The notes beneath the pieces were generated by a model. That model saw nothing but the letters and a program-made list of their open reading frames with translations, had not been told where the DNA came from and made no database searches. Positions 17,427 through 26,938 of a stretch of DNA of 64,000 bases are shown piece after piece. The stretch is from Curtobacterium pusillum (GTDB lineage: Bacteria > Actinomycetota > Actinomycetes > Actinomycetales > Microbacteriaceae), in the NCBI GenBank assembly GCA_002025645.1, contig CP018783.1, forward strand, positions 1,054,001-1,118,000, given 5' to 3'. Position 1 is the first letter of the stretch. The number at the start of each line of letters is the position of its first letter. A program made the translations under genes and the position numbers.

Positions 17427-19082
17427 TCAGACGGCGTGCGCCGCGGCCGCGGCGGACTTCGCGGCCGCCGCCGTGCTCGCGGCGAGTGCCGCCTGGGCCA
17501 TCTCGCGTGCCTGGTCGAGCGTGTGCTTGCCGAGTTCGGCGCGCACGTCGGCGAGGGCCGCGGGGGTCATGGAGAGGGTCGTGGCGCCGAGGCCGACGAG
17601 GACGACGGCGAGCAACGGGTCGGCTGCTGCCTCGCCGCAGATGCCCACGGGCTTGCCGGCATCGGACCCGGCGGAGCCGAGCTGTGCGACGAGTCGGAGG
17701 ACGGCGGGGTGCCACGGGTCCTGGTAGGACGCGACGGTGCCGAGCATGCGGTCGGCGGCCATCGTGTACTGGGTCAGGTCGTTCGTGCCGATGGACACGA
17801 AGTCGGCGGAGGTGAAGACCTGCTCGGCCATCAGCGCGAGCGAGGGGACCTCGGCCATGACGCCGGCGGTGCGGATGCCGAGCTCGCGGGCGAGGTCGAC
17901 GAAGTACTCGGTCTCCTCGGCGTCGGCGACCATCGGGGCCATCACCCAGAGGTCGGCCTCGGTCTCGGCGTCGGCCCGGGCGAGCGCGGTGAGCTGGTCG
18001 CGCAGGACCTCGGGGTGGTTCCGGAGCGCACGGAGGCCGCGTCGACCGAGGGCCGGGTTCTCCTCGTCCTTGTCGGTGAGGAACGGCAGCGGCTTGTCGG
18101 CACCGGCGTCGAGGGCGCGGACGACGACCTTCTTGCCCGGGAACGCCTCGAGCAGCTGCTTGTAGGAGGCCTGCTGCTCGTCGACGGTCGGCGCCTTCGG
18201 CGAGTCGAGGAAGAGGAACTCGGTGCGGAAGAGCCCCACGCCCTCCGCACCGAGAGCAACGGCGCCCGCGGCGTCGGCCGGGCTGCCGAGGTTCGCGAGC
18301 AGGGGCACGGTGTGCCCGTCGGCGAGGGCCCCGGCGGTGAGCGGTGCAGCGGCCGCGGCGAGGCGGTCGGCGATGCGCTGCTCGACGTCGGCGACGAGCT
18401 CGGCGGAGGGGTCGGTCACGACGGTGCCGGCGGCGGCGTCCACGACGACGACGGTCCCGTCGGACAGGTCGTCCGCGCCGGTCACGCCGACGATCGCGGT
18501 GATGCCCTTCGCCCGGGCGAGGATCGCGGTGTGCGAGGTCGGGCCACCGTCACGGGTGACGAGCGCGAGGACCTTGTCGAGGTCGAGGAGCGCGGTGTCG
18601 GCCGGAGCGAGGTCACGGGCGACGAGCACGAACGGGGTGTCCGACTCGGGCACGCCAGGGGCTGCGACGCCGCGGAGCTTGGCGACGATCCGCTGGGCGA
18701 CGTCGTCGAGGTCGGCCGCGCGCTCCCCCATGTAGCCGCCCATGCCGACGAGCAGGTCGCGGAACTGGGCGAACGCCTCGTGCACGGCGCGCTCGGCGTT
18801 CGTGCCGCCGTCGATGCGGGCGTGCACGTCGTCGAGGAGCGTCGGGTCCTGCGCCATGAGCGCCTGCGCCTCGAGCACGGCCTGGGCGTCGCCACCGGCG
18901 AGCTGTCCGCGCTTGTTGAGGTCCTCCGCCACCGCGGCGATCGCCGAGGCCACGGCCTGCTTCGCGTCGTCGGCCGAGCCCTCGAGCGCGGCGGTCGACG
19001 GTTCGCCGAGCGGGTCCGCCATCCGGAGCACGGGGCCCTGGGCGACGCCACGGCCGACGCCGGTTCCGAGCAGTTCGGACAT
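17427..19082 (-). CDS. ptsI: Phosphoenolpyruvate-protein phosphotransferase (PTS enzyme I)
   Basis: 551 aa. The phosphorylated His184 lies in GGPTSHTAILAR, the PEP-binding region carries GIRTAGVMAEVPS, and Cys482 in VGICGEAAAD is the catalytic acid. It moves phosphate from PEP to HPr. The start at 19082 follows AAGGAG at good spacing. The C-terminus has an extra Ala-rich tail of about 20 residues. It heads the mannitol operon, divergent from a DeoR regulator whose gene is followed by HPr, so all general PTS proteins and the mannitol branch are in one cluster. Confidence 0.95.
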   Translation of the reverse strand: MSELLGTGVGRGVAQGPVLRMADPLGEPSTAALEGSADDAKQAVASAIAAVAEDLNKRGQLAGGDAQAVLEAQALMAQDPTLLDDVHARIDGGTNAERAVHEAFAQFRDLLVGMGGYMGERAADLDDVAQRIVAKLRGVAAPGVPESDTPFVLVARDLAPADTALLDLDKVLALVTRDGGPTSHTAILARAKGITAIVGVTGADDLSDGTVVVVDAAAGTVVTDPSAELVADVEQRIADRLAAAAAPLTAGALADGHTVPLLANLGSPADAAGAVALGAEGVGLFRTEFLFLDSPKAPTVDEQQASYKQLLEAFPGKKVVVRALDAGADKPLPFLTDKDEENPALGRRGLRALRNHPEVLRDQLTALARADAETEADLWVMAPMVADAEETEYFVDLARELGIRTAGVMAEVPSLALMAEQVFTSADFVSIGTNDLTQYTMAADRMLGTVASYQDPWHPAVLRLVAQLGSAGSDAGKPVGICGEAAADPLLAVVLVGLGATTLSMTPAALADVRAELGKHTLDQAREMAQAALAASTAAAAKSAAAAAHAV

Positions 19083-19176
19083 TCGAGACTCCTTCATCTC
19101 ACACGCGCTTGCGGTGGGGTGGTTCGTTCGGTGCGCAGCGACACGGAGGGAACCCCGCCCGTGCGGCTTGAGCAGC

Positions 19177-19222
19177 ACCATACCCCGATCCGCGTTGACA
19201 AACAAACACATCCGGGGATAAA
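19177..19222. promoter_or_regulatory. Overlapping divergent promoters of ptsI and the DeoR gene
   Basis: On + a TTGACA (19195-19200) is followed after 16 nt by GATAAA (19217-19222). On - a TTGTTT (19205-19200) is followed after 17 nt by TATGGT (19182-19177). The two -35 boxes share a base and lie in an ACAAACAAACA tract, the kind of short direct repeat that DeoR-type repressors bind. A second candidate repeat (CAGAAACAGA, CGTTTGCGTCTG) lies at 19227-19252. A single bound regulator could shut both promoters. On -, GTTT-N14-GGGTAT also fits a SigB/SigF-type promoter. Confidence 0.6.
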
Positions 19223-19356
19223 AATGCAGAAACAGATGCCCGTTTGCGTCTGACGGCCAATCCGTTCGGCTCGGTTCCGTCGACGACGTGCCCGGTCGTG
19301 TCCGTTCCGATCCGAGTCCACCGTTCCACCCGCATCCCGAGACGACGAGGCCCACG

Positions 19357-20127
19357 ATGTACGCACCAGAGCGCCACCAGCGCATCGTCGAACAGGCGCG
19401 CGCGCAGGGCCGGGTCGACGTCAAGGACCTCGCCGAGCTGCTCGAGGTCACCCCGGAGACCATCCGGCGGGACCTCACGAGCCTCGAGCGCCGCGGCCTG
19501 GTCCGTCGCGCCCACGGCGGGGCCATCCCCGTCGAGCGCATCACCATCCACCCCGGCGTCGGCGACCGCGGCGGCATCAACCAGGCCGAGAAGATGGTCA
19601 TCGCCGAGGCGGCGCTCGGCGAACTGCCCGAGAACGGCTCCGTCATGATCGACGCCGGGACCTCGACGATCTGCCTCGCCGAGATGCTCCCCACCGACCG
19701 CGGGCTCACCGTGGTGACGCACTCGCTGCCCGTCGCGATGGCCGTCGCGAACCGCCCGGGCATCGATCTGCACCTGCTCGGCGGCAACATCCGCAGCGAC
19801 TCCCTCGCCGGGGTCGGCACGTGGACGCACCAGCTCATCGGCATGGTCAGCGTCGACGTCGCCTTCATCAGCATCAACGGGATCACGCCGGAGCGCGGCC
19901 TCACGACGCACAACATGGCCGAGGCCGCCGTGAAGTCCGCGATGATCAAGTCCGCCCGACGGAGCATCCTGCTCGCCGACCACACCAAGTTCGGACGCGA
20001 GGAGTTCGGCCGCGTCGCACCGCTCGCCGCGATCGACACGATCATCACCGACCCCGCCGTGAACGCCGACCTCGTCCGTGAGGTCGAGGCCGCCGGCACC
20101 GAGGTCTTCTGGCCCGGACGCGACTGA
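19357..20127 (+). CDS. DeoR/GlpR family transcriptional regulator
   Basis: 256 aa from the ATG at 19357 (MYAPERHQRIV), the usual family start; an ATG 69 nt upstream would add a Pro/Arg-rich extension. Residues 18-55 form the DeoR winged helix (VDVKDLAELLEVTPETIRRD). The C-terminal domain carries the sugar-phosphate sensor fold (MIDAGTSTICLAEML, LLADHTKFG). Family knowledge: these repress PTS or sugar operons and release DNA on binding a phosphorylated sugar. Divergent from ptsI-mtl and followed by HPr, so it most likely controls this PTS cluster. Confidence 0.9.
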   Translation: MYAPERHQRIVEQARAQGRVDVKDLAELLEVTPETIRRDLTSLERRGLVRRAHGGAIPVERITIHPGVGDRGGINQAEKMVIAEAALGELPENGSVMIDAGTSTICLAEMLPTDRGLTVVTHSLPVAMAVANRPGIDLHLLGGNIRSDSLAGVGTWTHQLIGMVSVDVAFISINGITPERGLTTHNMAEAAVKSAMIKSARRSILLADHTKFGREEFGRVAPLAAIDTIITDPAVNADLVREVEAAGTEVFWPGRD

Positions 20128-20208
20128 GCGCGTCCACCGTCCGTCCAGCACCCGCCCACACCGTGCTCGCTACCATGAGCGCACCACCCATCGACGAGGA
20201 GTCAATCG

Positions 20209-20481
20209 ATGTCCGAAGCCACCCGCACCGTCACCGTCGCCAGCGCGTCCGGCCTGCACGCCCGTCCCGCGTCCCTGTTCGTCCAGACCGTGACCGCGTC
20301 GGGCCACCAGGTCACGATCGCGAAGGGCGAGAAGTCCGGCAACGCGGGCAGCATCCTCGCGCTCCTCGGCCTGGGCATCGAGAACGGCGACGAGGTCACG
20401 CTCACCGTCACCGGCGACGACGCCGAGACGACCGCGGACAGCCTGGTCGAGTTCCTCAAGACGGACCACGACGCGGCCTGA
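20209..20481 (+). CDS. ptsH: Phosphocarrier protein HPr
   Basis: 90 aa. GLHARPAS carries the phosphorylated His17, and SGNAGSILALLGLG is the segment around the regulatory-serine position of the family. It relays phosphate from enzyme I to EIIA proteins. An ACGAGGAGTCAATCG leader gives a Shine-Dalgarno site. It follows the DeoR gene by 81 nt, with a possible TACCAT -10 box at about 20170, and is followed by a terminator-like palindrome. Confidence 0.95.
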   Translation: MSEATRTVTVASASGLHARPASLFVQTVTASGHQVTIAKGEKSGNAGSILALLGLGIENGDEVTLTVTGDDAETTADSLVEFLKTDHDAA

Positions 20482-20512
20482 CCACGCGGGTCGCGTCCTG
20501 GACGCGACCACG

Positions 20513-20562
20513 GGACGGACTGGAGGCGCGGTGCCAGCTGGCACCGCGCCTCCAGTCTGTCC
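20513..20562. terminator. 50-bp palindrome after ptsH (family copy B)
   Basis: Two 25-nt arms centred at 20537/20538 pair without loop except for one G.U-type mismatch in the outer part. Core arm GGAGGCGCGGTGCCAG is identical to copies at 14086 and 26450. It lies 32 nt after the ptsH stop and 47 nt before xth. Confidence 0.75.
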
Positions 20563-20593
20563 GGGGCTGGGTCCGGGGCTGTCGGCGCCCGCC

Positions 20594-20599
20594 GATAAG
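20594..20599 (+). promoter_or_regulatory. -10 box of xth (leaderless type)
   Basis: GATAAG ends 9 nt before the xth ATG and there is no Shine-Dalgarno sequence between them, so the transcript probably begins at or next to the start codon. The terminator-like palindrome just upstream implies a separate promoter here. Confidence 0.5.
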
Positions 20600-20608
20600 G
20601 TGTTCTGC

Positions 20609-22499
<1,891 letters not shown>

Positions 22500-22515
22500 C
22501 CCGCTCGGGCACGAC

Positions 22516-23094
22516 ATGATCCCCGTGACGTTGACGTCCGCCCGGGTGCACCTCGACGTGCCCACGCGGGCGGACGTCGCCGCGATCACCGAGGCCTGCC
22601 AGGACCCGGCGATCGTGCGGTGGACGACGATCCCGACGCCGTACACGGCGCGGGACGCCACCACGTTCGTCGACGCCCTCGTGGGGCCGGGGTGGGCGTC
22701 CGACCGTGAGTACACCTGGGCGATCCGCCGCGCGGGGTCGACCTGGCTCGAGGGCATCGTCGGCTACCGGACCGCGAACCGAGACCTCGGGTTCTGGCTC
22801 GCGCCGTCCGCCCGGGGCGCCGGACTCATGCACGACGCTGTCGCACTGGTGCTCGACTGGGCGTTCGGACAGGGCGCTCCCGACGTCTACTGGGAGTGCT
22901 ACGCGGGCAACACGGCATCGGCGTCCGTCGCCCGGGCCGCGGGCTTCTCGTACACCGGCACGGGCGAGGCCCGGATCCCCGGACGTGACGGTGCGCCGAC
23001 GACCGCGTGGAAGGGCCTCCGACGCGCGGACGGGGCCGCGGCCTCCGACCTGGCGTGGCCCGCGGAGACGTTCGCCACCGGCGACGTCGGCTGA
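22516..23094 (+). CDS. GNAT N-acetyltransferase, RimJ/RimL type
   Basis: 192 aa. The pattern is that of ribosomal-protein-alanine type acetyltransferases: an N-terminal TLTSARVHLDVPTRAD strand, a LGFWLAPSARGAGLM acetyl-CoA loop, then NTASASVARAAGFSYTG near the C-terminus. The substrate cannot be read from sequence. The start at 22516 is 16 nt after trpS, so it is probably co-transcribed with it. Cytoplasmic. Confidence 0.8.
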   Translation: MIPVTLTSARVHLDVPTRADVAAITEACQDPAIVRWTTIPTPYTARDATTFVDALVGPGWASDREYTWAIRRAGSTWLEGIVGYRTANRDLGFWLAPSARGAGLMHDAVALVLDWAFGQGAPDVYWECYAGNTASASVARAAGFSYTGTGEARIPGRDGAPTTAWKGLRRADGAAASDLAWPAETFATGDVG

Positions 23095-23108
23095 CGGCGC
23101 CGCGCCGG

Positions 23109-23114
23109 TAGTCT
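23109..23114 (+). promoter_or_regulatory. -10 box of ribD (leaderless type)
   Basis: TAGTCT ends 6 nt before the GTG of ribD with no Shine-Dalgarno sequence, so transcription would begin at the start codon. An identical GGTAGTCTC string occurs at about 45137 upstream of acs. Confidence 0.45.
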
Positions 23115-23120
23115 CGGGTC

Positions 23121-24209
23121 GTGAGCAGCACCACCACCCCGGCCGAGGTCCGCGCGATGCGCCGTGGCCTCGAACTCGCCGCGCTCGGTCCCGCGGTCGG
23201 CGACCACGCCCGCGTCGGGGCGGTCGTCCTCTCCCCCACGGGTGACGTCCTCGCCGAGGGCTGGCACAAGGGGGCCGGCACCCCGCACGCCGAGGTCGAC
23301 GCGATGGCCAAGGTCCCTGCCGATGCCCTCCGCGGCGCCACGGCGGTCGTCACGCTCGAGCCCTGCAACCACACCGGCCGCACCGGCCCCTGCGCCGTCG
23401 CCCTCATCGAGGCCGGCATCGGGCGGGTCGTCTACGCGATCGACGACCCGGGTGCGGACGTGCACGGCGGCGCCGACCGGCTCCGCGCCGCCGGCGTCGA
23501 GGTGGTCTCGGGCGTCCTCGCGGACGAGGCCGAGGCGTTCCTCGAGCGGTGGCTCCTCTCCGTCCGCCTGGGTCGGCCGTGGGTGACCGTGAAGTGGGCG
23601 TCGAGCCTGGACGGCCGCGCCGCCGCAGCCGACGGCACGAGCCAGTGGATCACCGGTGCCGCCGCGCGCCAGCACGTGCACGAGCAGCGGGCCGCCCACG
23701 ACGCGATCCTCGTCGGCACCGGTACGGTCCTCGCCGATGACCCGAGCCTCACCGCGCGGGGCGACGCCGGTGAGCTCCTGCCGGACCAGCCCCTGCCCGT
23801 GGTCTTCGGCGACCGACCCGTCCCCGACCACGCCGCCGTGCGCCGGCACCCCCGCGGGCTCGTCACGCTGCCGGGACACGACCTCGCCGCCTCGCTCGGC
23901 GCCCTCCGCGACCACGGCGTGCACTCGGTGTTCGTCGAGGGCGGCCCCACCGTCGCGTCGGCGCTCATCGCCGCGGGACTCGTCGACGAGTACCTCGTGT
24001 ACCTCGCACCCGTGCTGCTCGGCGGCCCCCGTGTTGCCCTCGATGACGTCGGTGTGGGAAGCATCGGCGAGCGTCGGAGGTTGGACGTACTATCGACCAC
24101 CAGCCTCGGCCCCGACCTGCTGGTCCGAGCTCGACCCCACCGCCAGGCCCGGCCGGTGGCGGACGCGCTCGGAGACGAGGGGCCCCAGAACGACCGGAGC
24201 ACCCCATGA
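23121..24209 (+). CDS. ribD: Riboflavin biosynthesis bifunctional deaminase/reductase
   Basis: 362 aa. The N-terminal cytidine-deaminase-like domain has the zinc ligands in PHAEVDA (His56) and EPCNHTGRTGPC (Cys82, Cys91). The C-terminal part is the NADPH-dependent reductase (VKWASSLDGR, GTGTVLADDPSLT, VEGGPTVA). It performs the second and third steps of riboflavin synthesis from GTP. The last 30 residues are an extra charged tail. It overlaps ribA by 4 bp. ribE, ribB and ribH are not next to it, unlike the common rib operon. Confidence 0.92.
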   Translation: MSSTTTPAEVRAMRRGLELAALGPAVGDHARVGAVVLSPTGDVLAEGWHKGAGTPHAEVDAMAKVPADALRGATAVVTLEPCNHTGRTGPCAVALIEAGIGRVVYAIDDPGADVHGGADRLRAAGVEVVSGVLADEAEAFLERWLLSVRLGRPWVTVKWASSLDGRAAAADGTSQWITGAAARQHVHEQRAAHDAILVGTGTVLADDPSLTARGDAGELLPDQPLPVVFGDRPVPDHAAVRRHPRGLVTLPGHDLAASLGALRDHGVHSVFVEGGPTVASALIAAGLVDEYLVYLAPVLLGGPRVALDDVGVGSIGERRRLDVLSTTSLGPDLLVRARPHRQARPVADALGDEGPQNDRSTP

Positions 24210-24847
24210 CCGACGCACTGACCTCCCCCACCCCCGGGAGCCCGGTCCAGTTCGAGGTGTCCACGAACGTCCCGACGACCCACGGCACGTTCGAGATGCG
24301 CGCCTACCGCGACCTCGTGACGAGCGCCGAGCACGTCGCGATCATCGGCTCCGGCCCCGACGGCGCCGCGCCCCGCGACGGTGCGCTCGTCCGCGTGCAC
24401 TCGGAGTGCCTGACGGGCGAGGCGTTCGGGTCCCTCAAGTGCGAGTGCGGCCCGCAGCTCGACGCGGCGCTCGACACGATCGCGACCGAGGGCGGCGTGG
24501 TGGTCTACCTGCGCGGGCAGGAGGGCCGCGGCATCGGGCTCATCAACAAGCTGAAGGCCTACCGCCTGCAGGAGGACGGCCTGGACACCCTCGACGCGAA
24601 CCTCGCGCTCGGCCTCCCCGCCGACTCCCGCGCGTACGGTGGTGCGGCCGGCATCCTCGCCGACCTCGGCCTCACGAGCGTCCGGTTGCTCTCGAACAAC
24701 CCCGAGAAGCGCCGCCAGCTCGAGGAGCACGGCATCACGGTCGAGAGTCTCGTGCCGCTCGTCGTCGGCGTCTCCGCGCAGAACGCCGGGTACCTCGACA
24801 CCAAGCGCGACCGGATGGGTCACCAGCTCCCCGCCCACCTGGGCTGA
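24206..24847 (+). CDS. ribA: GTP cyclohydrolase II
   Basis: 213 aa, single-domain enzyme without the usual fused RibB half. RVHSECLTGEAFGSLKCECG carries the three zinc-binding Cys (68, 79, 81), and GQEGRGIGL is the GTP-binding loop. It opens the imidazole ring of GTP, the first committed step to riboflavin. The start (ATGA) overlaps ribD. No FMN riboswitch was seen upstream of the pair. Confidence 0.92.
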   Translation: MTDALTSPTPGSPVQFEVSTNVPTTHGTFEMRAYRDLVTSAEHVAIIGSGPDGAAPRDGALVRVHSECLTGEAFGSLKCECGPQLDAALDTIATEGGVVVYLRGQEGRGIGLINKLKAYRLQEDGLDTLDANLALGLPADSRAYGGAAGILADLGLTSVRLLSNNPEKRRQLEEHGITVESLVPLVVGVSAQNAGYLDTKRDRMGHQLPAHLG

Positions 24848-25023
24848 TTCGCAGGTGCACGACATCTGTCGTACGATGGGGACTTCCGTCACAAGCGGTC
24901 CACCACCACAGCCGAACGCACCCGATCGGTGTCCGCGCCACCCTGCGCGAACCGACCGGTGTCCGCCGTCCGGCTGACCGCTGCGCTCCCCTCGAGCGTT
25001 CCCCCACGGAGTCCCCTCACCCC

Positions 25024-26436
25024 ATGTCCGCCGCACCGGCACCCGCAACCCCGAAGACCGCCGGCAATCCGCGCTCCCGCGTCGTGATCGCCAGCCTCGT
25101 CGGCACCTCCATCGAGTTCTACGACTTCTACGTCTACGCGACCGCCGCGGTCCTCGTCTTCCCGACGCTGTTCTTCCCCAACGAGGACCCGACGGCCTCG
25201 CAGCTGTCCTCGTTCGTCACCTTCGCCCTCGCGTTCTTCGCGCGGCCCGTCGGCTCGGTCCTCTTCGGCCACTTCGGTGACCGCGTCGGCCGCAAGGCGA
25301 CCCTGGTCGCGTCCCTGCTCGTGATGGGCACGGCCACGTTCCTGATCGGCTGCCTGCCGACGTTCGACTCGATCGGCATCTGGGCACCGGTCCTGCTCGC
25401 CGTGATGCGGTTCGCACAGGGCGTCGGCCTCGGTGGCGAGTGGTCCGGCGCGGCCCTGCTCGCGACGGAGAACGCCCCGAAGGGCAAGCGCGGCGTGTTC
25501 GGCTCGATGCCGCAGCTCGGCGCCCCGATCGGCTTCCTGCTCGCCAACGGCCTGTTCATCGCGATCAACGCGGCGATGCCGGCCGGTGCCGACGGCACCC
25601 CGAACCCGGGCTTCCAGGCCTGGGGCTGGCGTCTGCCGTTCCTGCTCTCGGCGGTCCTCGTGATCGTCGGCCTCTACGTGCGGTTCAAGCTCGTCGAGTC
25701 CCCCGTGTTCCGCGGCGTCCAGGAGTCCGGCACGGTCGCGAAGATCCCGCTGGCCCGGGTCTTCCGCACCTCGTGGAAGCCCCTCATCGTCGGCACCTTC
25801 GGCATGGTCGCCACGTACGTGCTCTTCTACTTCATGACGACGTTCACGCTGTCCTACGGCACGACGGGTGCCGAGGCGGGGCCGCTCGTCCCGAAGATCG
25901 GGCTCGGCTACACCCGCGGTGAGTTCCTGACCCTCCTGATGATCGGCGTCGTGTTCTTCGGCATCTTCACCCCGGTCGCCGGCATGCTCGCCGACAAGTT
26001 CGGACGTCGTCGCACCCTCATCCCCACGACCGTCGGCATCGCGCTGTTCGGTCTGACGTTCCAGTTCTGGTTCGCGGCGTCGACCGGTCCGATCACGGTC
26101 GTCACCTTCCTCATCGTCGGCCTGTCGCTGATGGGGCTGACGTTCGGTCCGATGGGCGCCCTGCTGCCGGAGCTGTTCCCGACGAACGTCCGGTACACGG
26201 GTTCGGCGATCGCGTACAACGTCGCCTCGATCCTCGGCGCCTCGCTCGCGCCGACGATCGCGCTGGCGCTGTGGAAGCCGGACGGGAACATCTTCATGGT
26301 CGGCCTGTACCTGACGATCGCCGCCGTGGTCACCCTCGTCGCGCTCCTGTTCGTCCGCGAGACGAAGAGCGCGGGCCTCGACGAGGCGGACCGGTCCGGC
26401 ACGCCGGACGCGGCCCCTGCCCAGGCGCGCGCCTGA
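25024..26436 (+). CDS. MFS transporter of the metabolite:H+ symporter (MHS/ProP) type
   Basis: 470 aa with about twelve transmembrane segments. The MHS hallmarks are present: GTSIEFYDFYVYATAAV at the first helix, GHFGDRVGRK in loop 2-3 and ADKFGRRR in loop 8-9. Family members carry proline/betaine, shikimate, citrate or alpha-ketoglutarate with protons; the substrate cannot be assigned here. The start at 25024 follows a 176-nt leader with a possible TACGAT -10 box near 24881. A strong palindrome follows the stop. Confidence 0.88.
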   Translation: MSAAPAPATPKTAGNPRSRVVIASLVGTSIEFYDFYVYATAAVLVFPTLFFPNEDPTASQLSSFVTFALAFFARPVGSVLFGHFGDRVGRKATLVASLLVMGTATFLIGCLPTFDSIGIWAPVLLAVMRFAQGVGLGGEWSGAALLATENAPKGKRGVFGSMPQLGAPIGFLLANGLFIAINAAMPAGADGTPNPGFQAWGWRLPFLLSAVLVIVGLYVRFKLVESPVFRGVQESGTVAKIPLARVFRTSWKPLIVGTFGMVATYVLFYFMTTFTLSYGTTGAEAGPLVPKIGLGYTRGEFLTLLMIGVVFFGIFTPVAGMLADKFGRRRTLIPTTVGIALFGLTFQFWFAASTGPITVVTFLIVGLSLMGLTFGPMGALLPELFPTNVRYTGSAIAYNVASILGASLAPTIALALWKPDGNIFMVGLYLTIAAVVTLVALLFVRETKSAGLDEADRSGTPDAAPAQARA

Positions 26437-26449
26437 CGCGACCCCTGTC

Positions 26450-26493
26450 CGGACTGGAGGCGCGGTGCCAGCTGGCACCGCGCCTCCAGTCCG
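26450..26493. terminator. 44-bp perfect palindrome (family copy C)
   Basis: Two 22-nt perfectly complementary arms, no loop, starting 14 nt after the stop of the MFS gene. The inner 36 nt are the same sequence as in copy B. The next gene is on the same strand, so it separates two transcription units. Confidence 0.75.
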
Positions 26494-26548
26494 TCTGTCG
26501 GCACCGTGGCGACGTTCCTGCCCATCGCACCCGGCCTGGAAAGCCGAT

Positions 26549-26608
26549 TCGCGCGTAGGAGGCAGGAAGTTCCTGCCCCCTACGCGCGATTCTGCCTCCT
26601 ACGCGCGA
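26549..26608. repeat. Inverted repeat with an extra third arm
   Basis: Arms 26549-26568 and 26570-26589 pair with one mismatch around one central base (left arm reads CGCGTAGGAGGCAGGAA). The right arm is then repeated directly at 26591-26608 with small changes, so the left arm can pair with either. It lies between the palindrome after the MFS gene and the HTH/ABC promoter. Function unknown. Confidence 0.55.
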
Positions 26609-26667
26609 CTCCGCGCCGCATGCGCGGATCGGCCCTCGACGCGCGGAACGTCGCACCACACCTGTCC

Positions 26668-26711
26668 GTCAACTCAGGTTGACACATGTCGGCGCGTCAA
26701 TGTAGGTTGAC
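26668..26711 (+). promoter_or_regulatory. Promoter and tandem operators of the HTH/ABC operon
   Basis: Two copies of GTCAA-N6-TTGAC, at 26668-26683 and 26696-26711, have centres 28 bp apart. The TTGACA within the first copy (26679-26684) serves as -35, with TAGGTT (26703-26708) as -10 after 18 nt. Transcription would begin at the ATG at 26716, making the mRNA leaderless. The second copy overlaps the -10 region, so binding there would repress. The small HTH protein encoded directly downstream is the obvious candidate regulator. Confidence 0.6.
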
Positions 26712-26715
26712 ACGC

Positions 26716-26931
26716 ATGGACCGACCGACCATCACGAGCCTCGCCGCGGGGGCAGCAGGGGACGACCCGTTCTCCGCCCTGGCCAGCGTGCGCGAGCTCC
26801 GCCGTGAACTCGACCGGACCGAGGAACTCGCCGCCCGTCGTGCCCGGAACGCCGGCGCCTCGTGGCAGGAGATCGCGACGCTGCTCGGCGTCAGTCGACA
26901 GGCAGTGCACAAGAAGTACGGCAGAAACTAG
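26716..26931 (+). CDS. Small helix-turn-helix regulator
   Basis: 71 aa from the ATG at 26716. An acidic/basic coiled segment (about 20-45) is followed by a C-terminal helix-turn-helix, ASWQEIATLLGVSRQAVHKKYG. No ligand domain. It is the first gene of an operon with an ABC exporter (7-nt gap) and is preceded by two inverted GTCAA/TTGAC sites, so it probably represses its own operon, perhaps released by a toxic compound that the exporter removes. The inducer is unknown. Confidence 0.75.
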   Translation: MDRPTITSLAAGAAGDDPFSALASVRELRRELDRTEELAARRARNAGASWQEIATLLGVSRQAVHKKYGRN

Positions 26932-26938
26932 GAACACG

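Noticed and set aside
24848..25023. Possible riboswitch leader before the MFS gene
   Set aside because: No conserved riboswitch core could be seen; only a weak -10 box.
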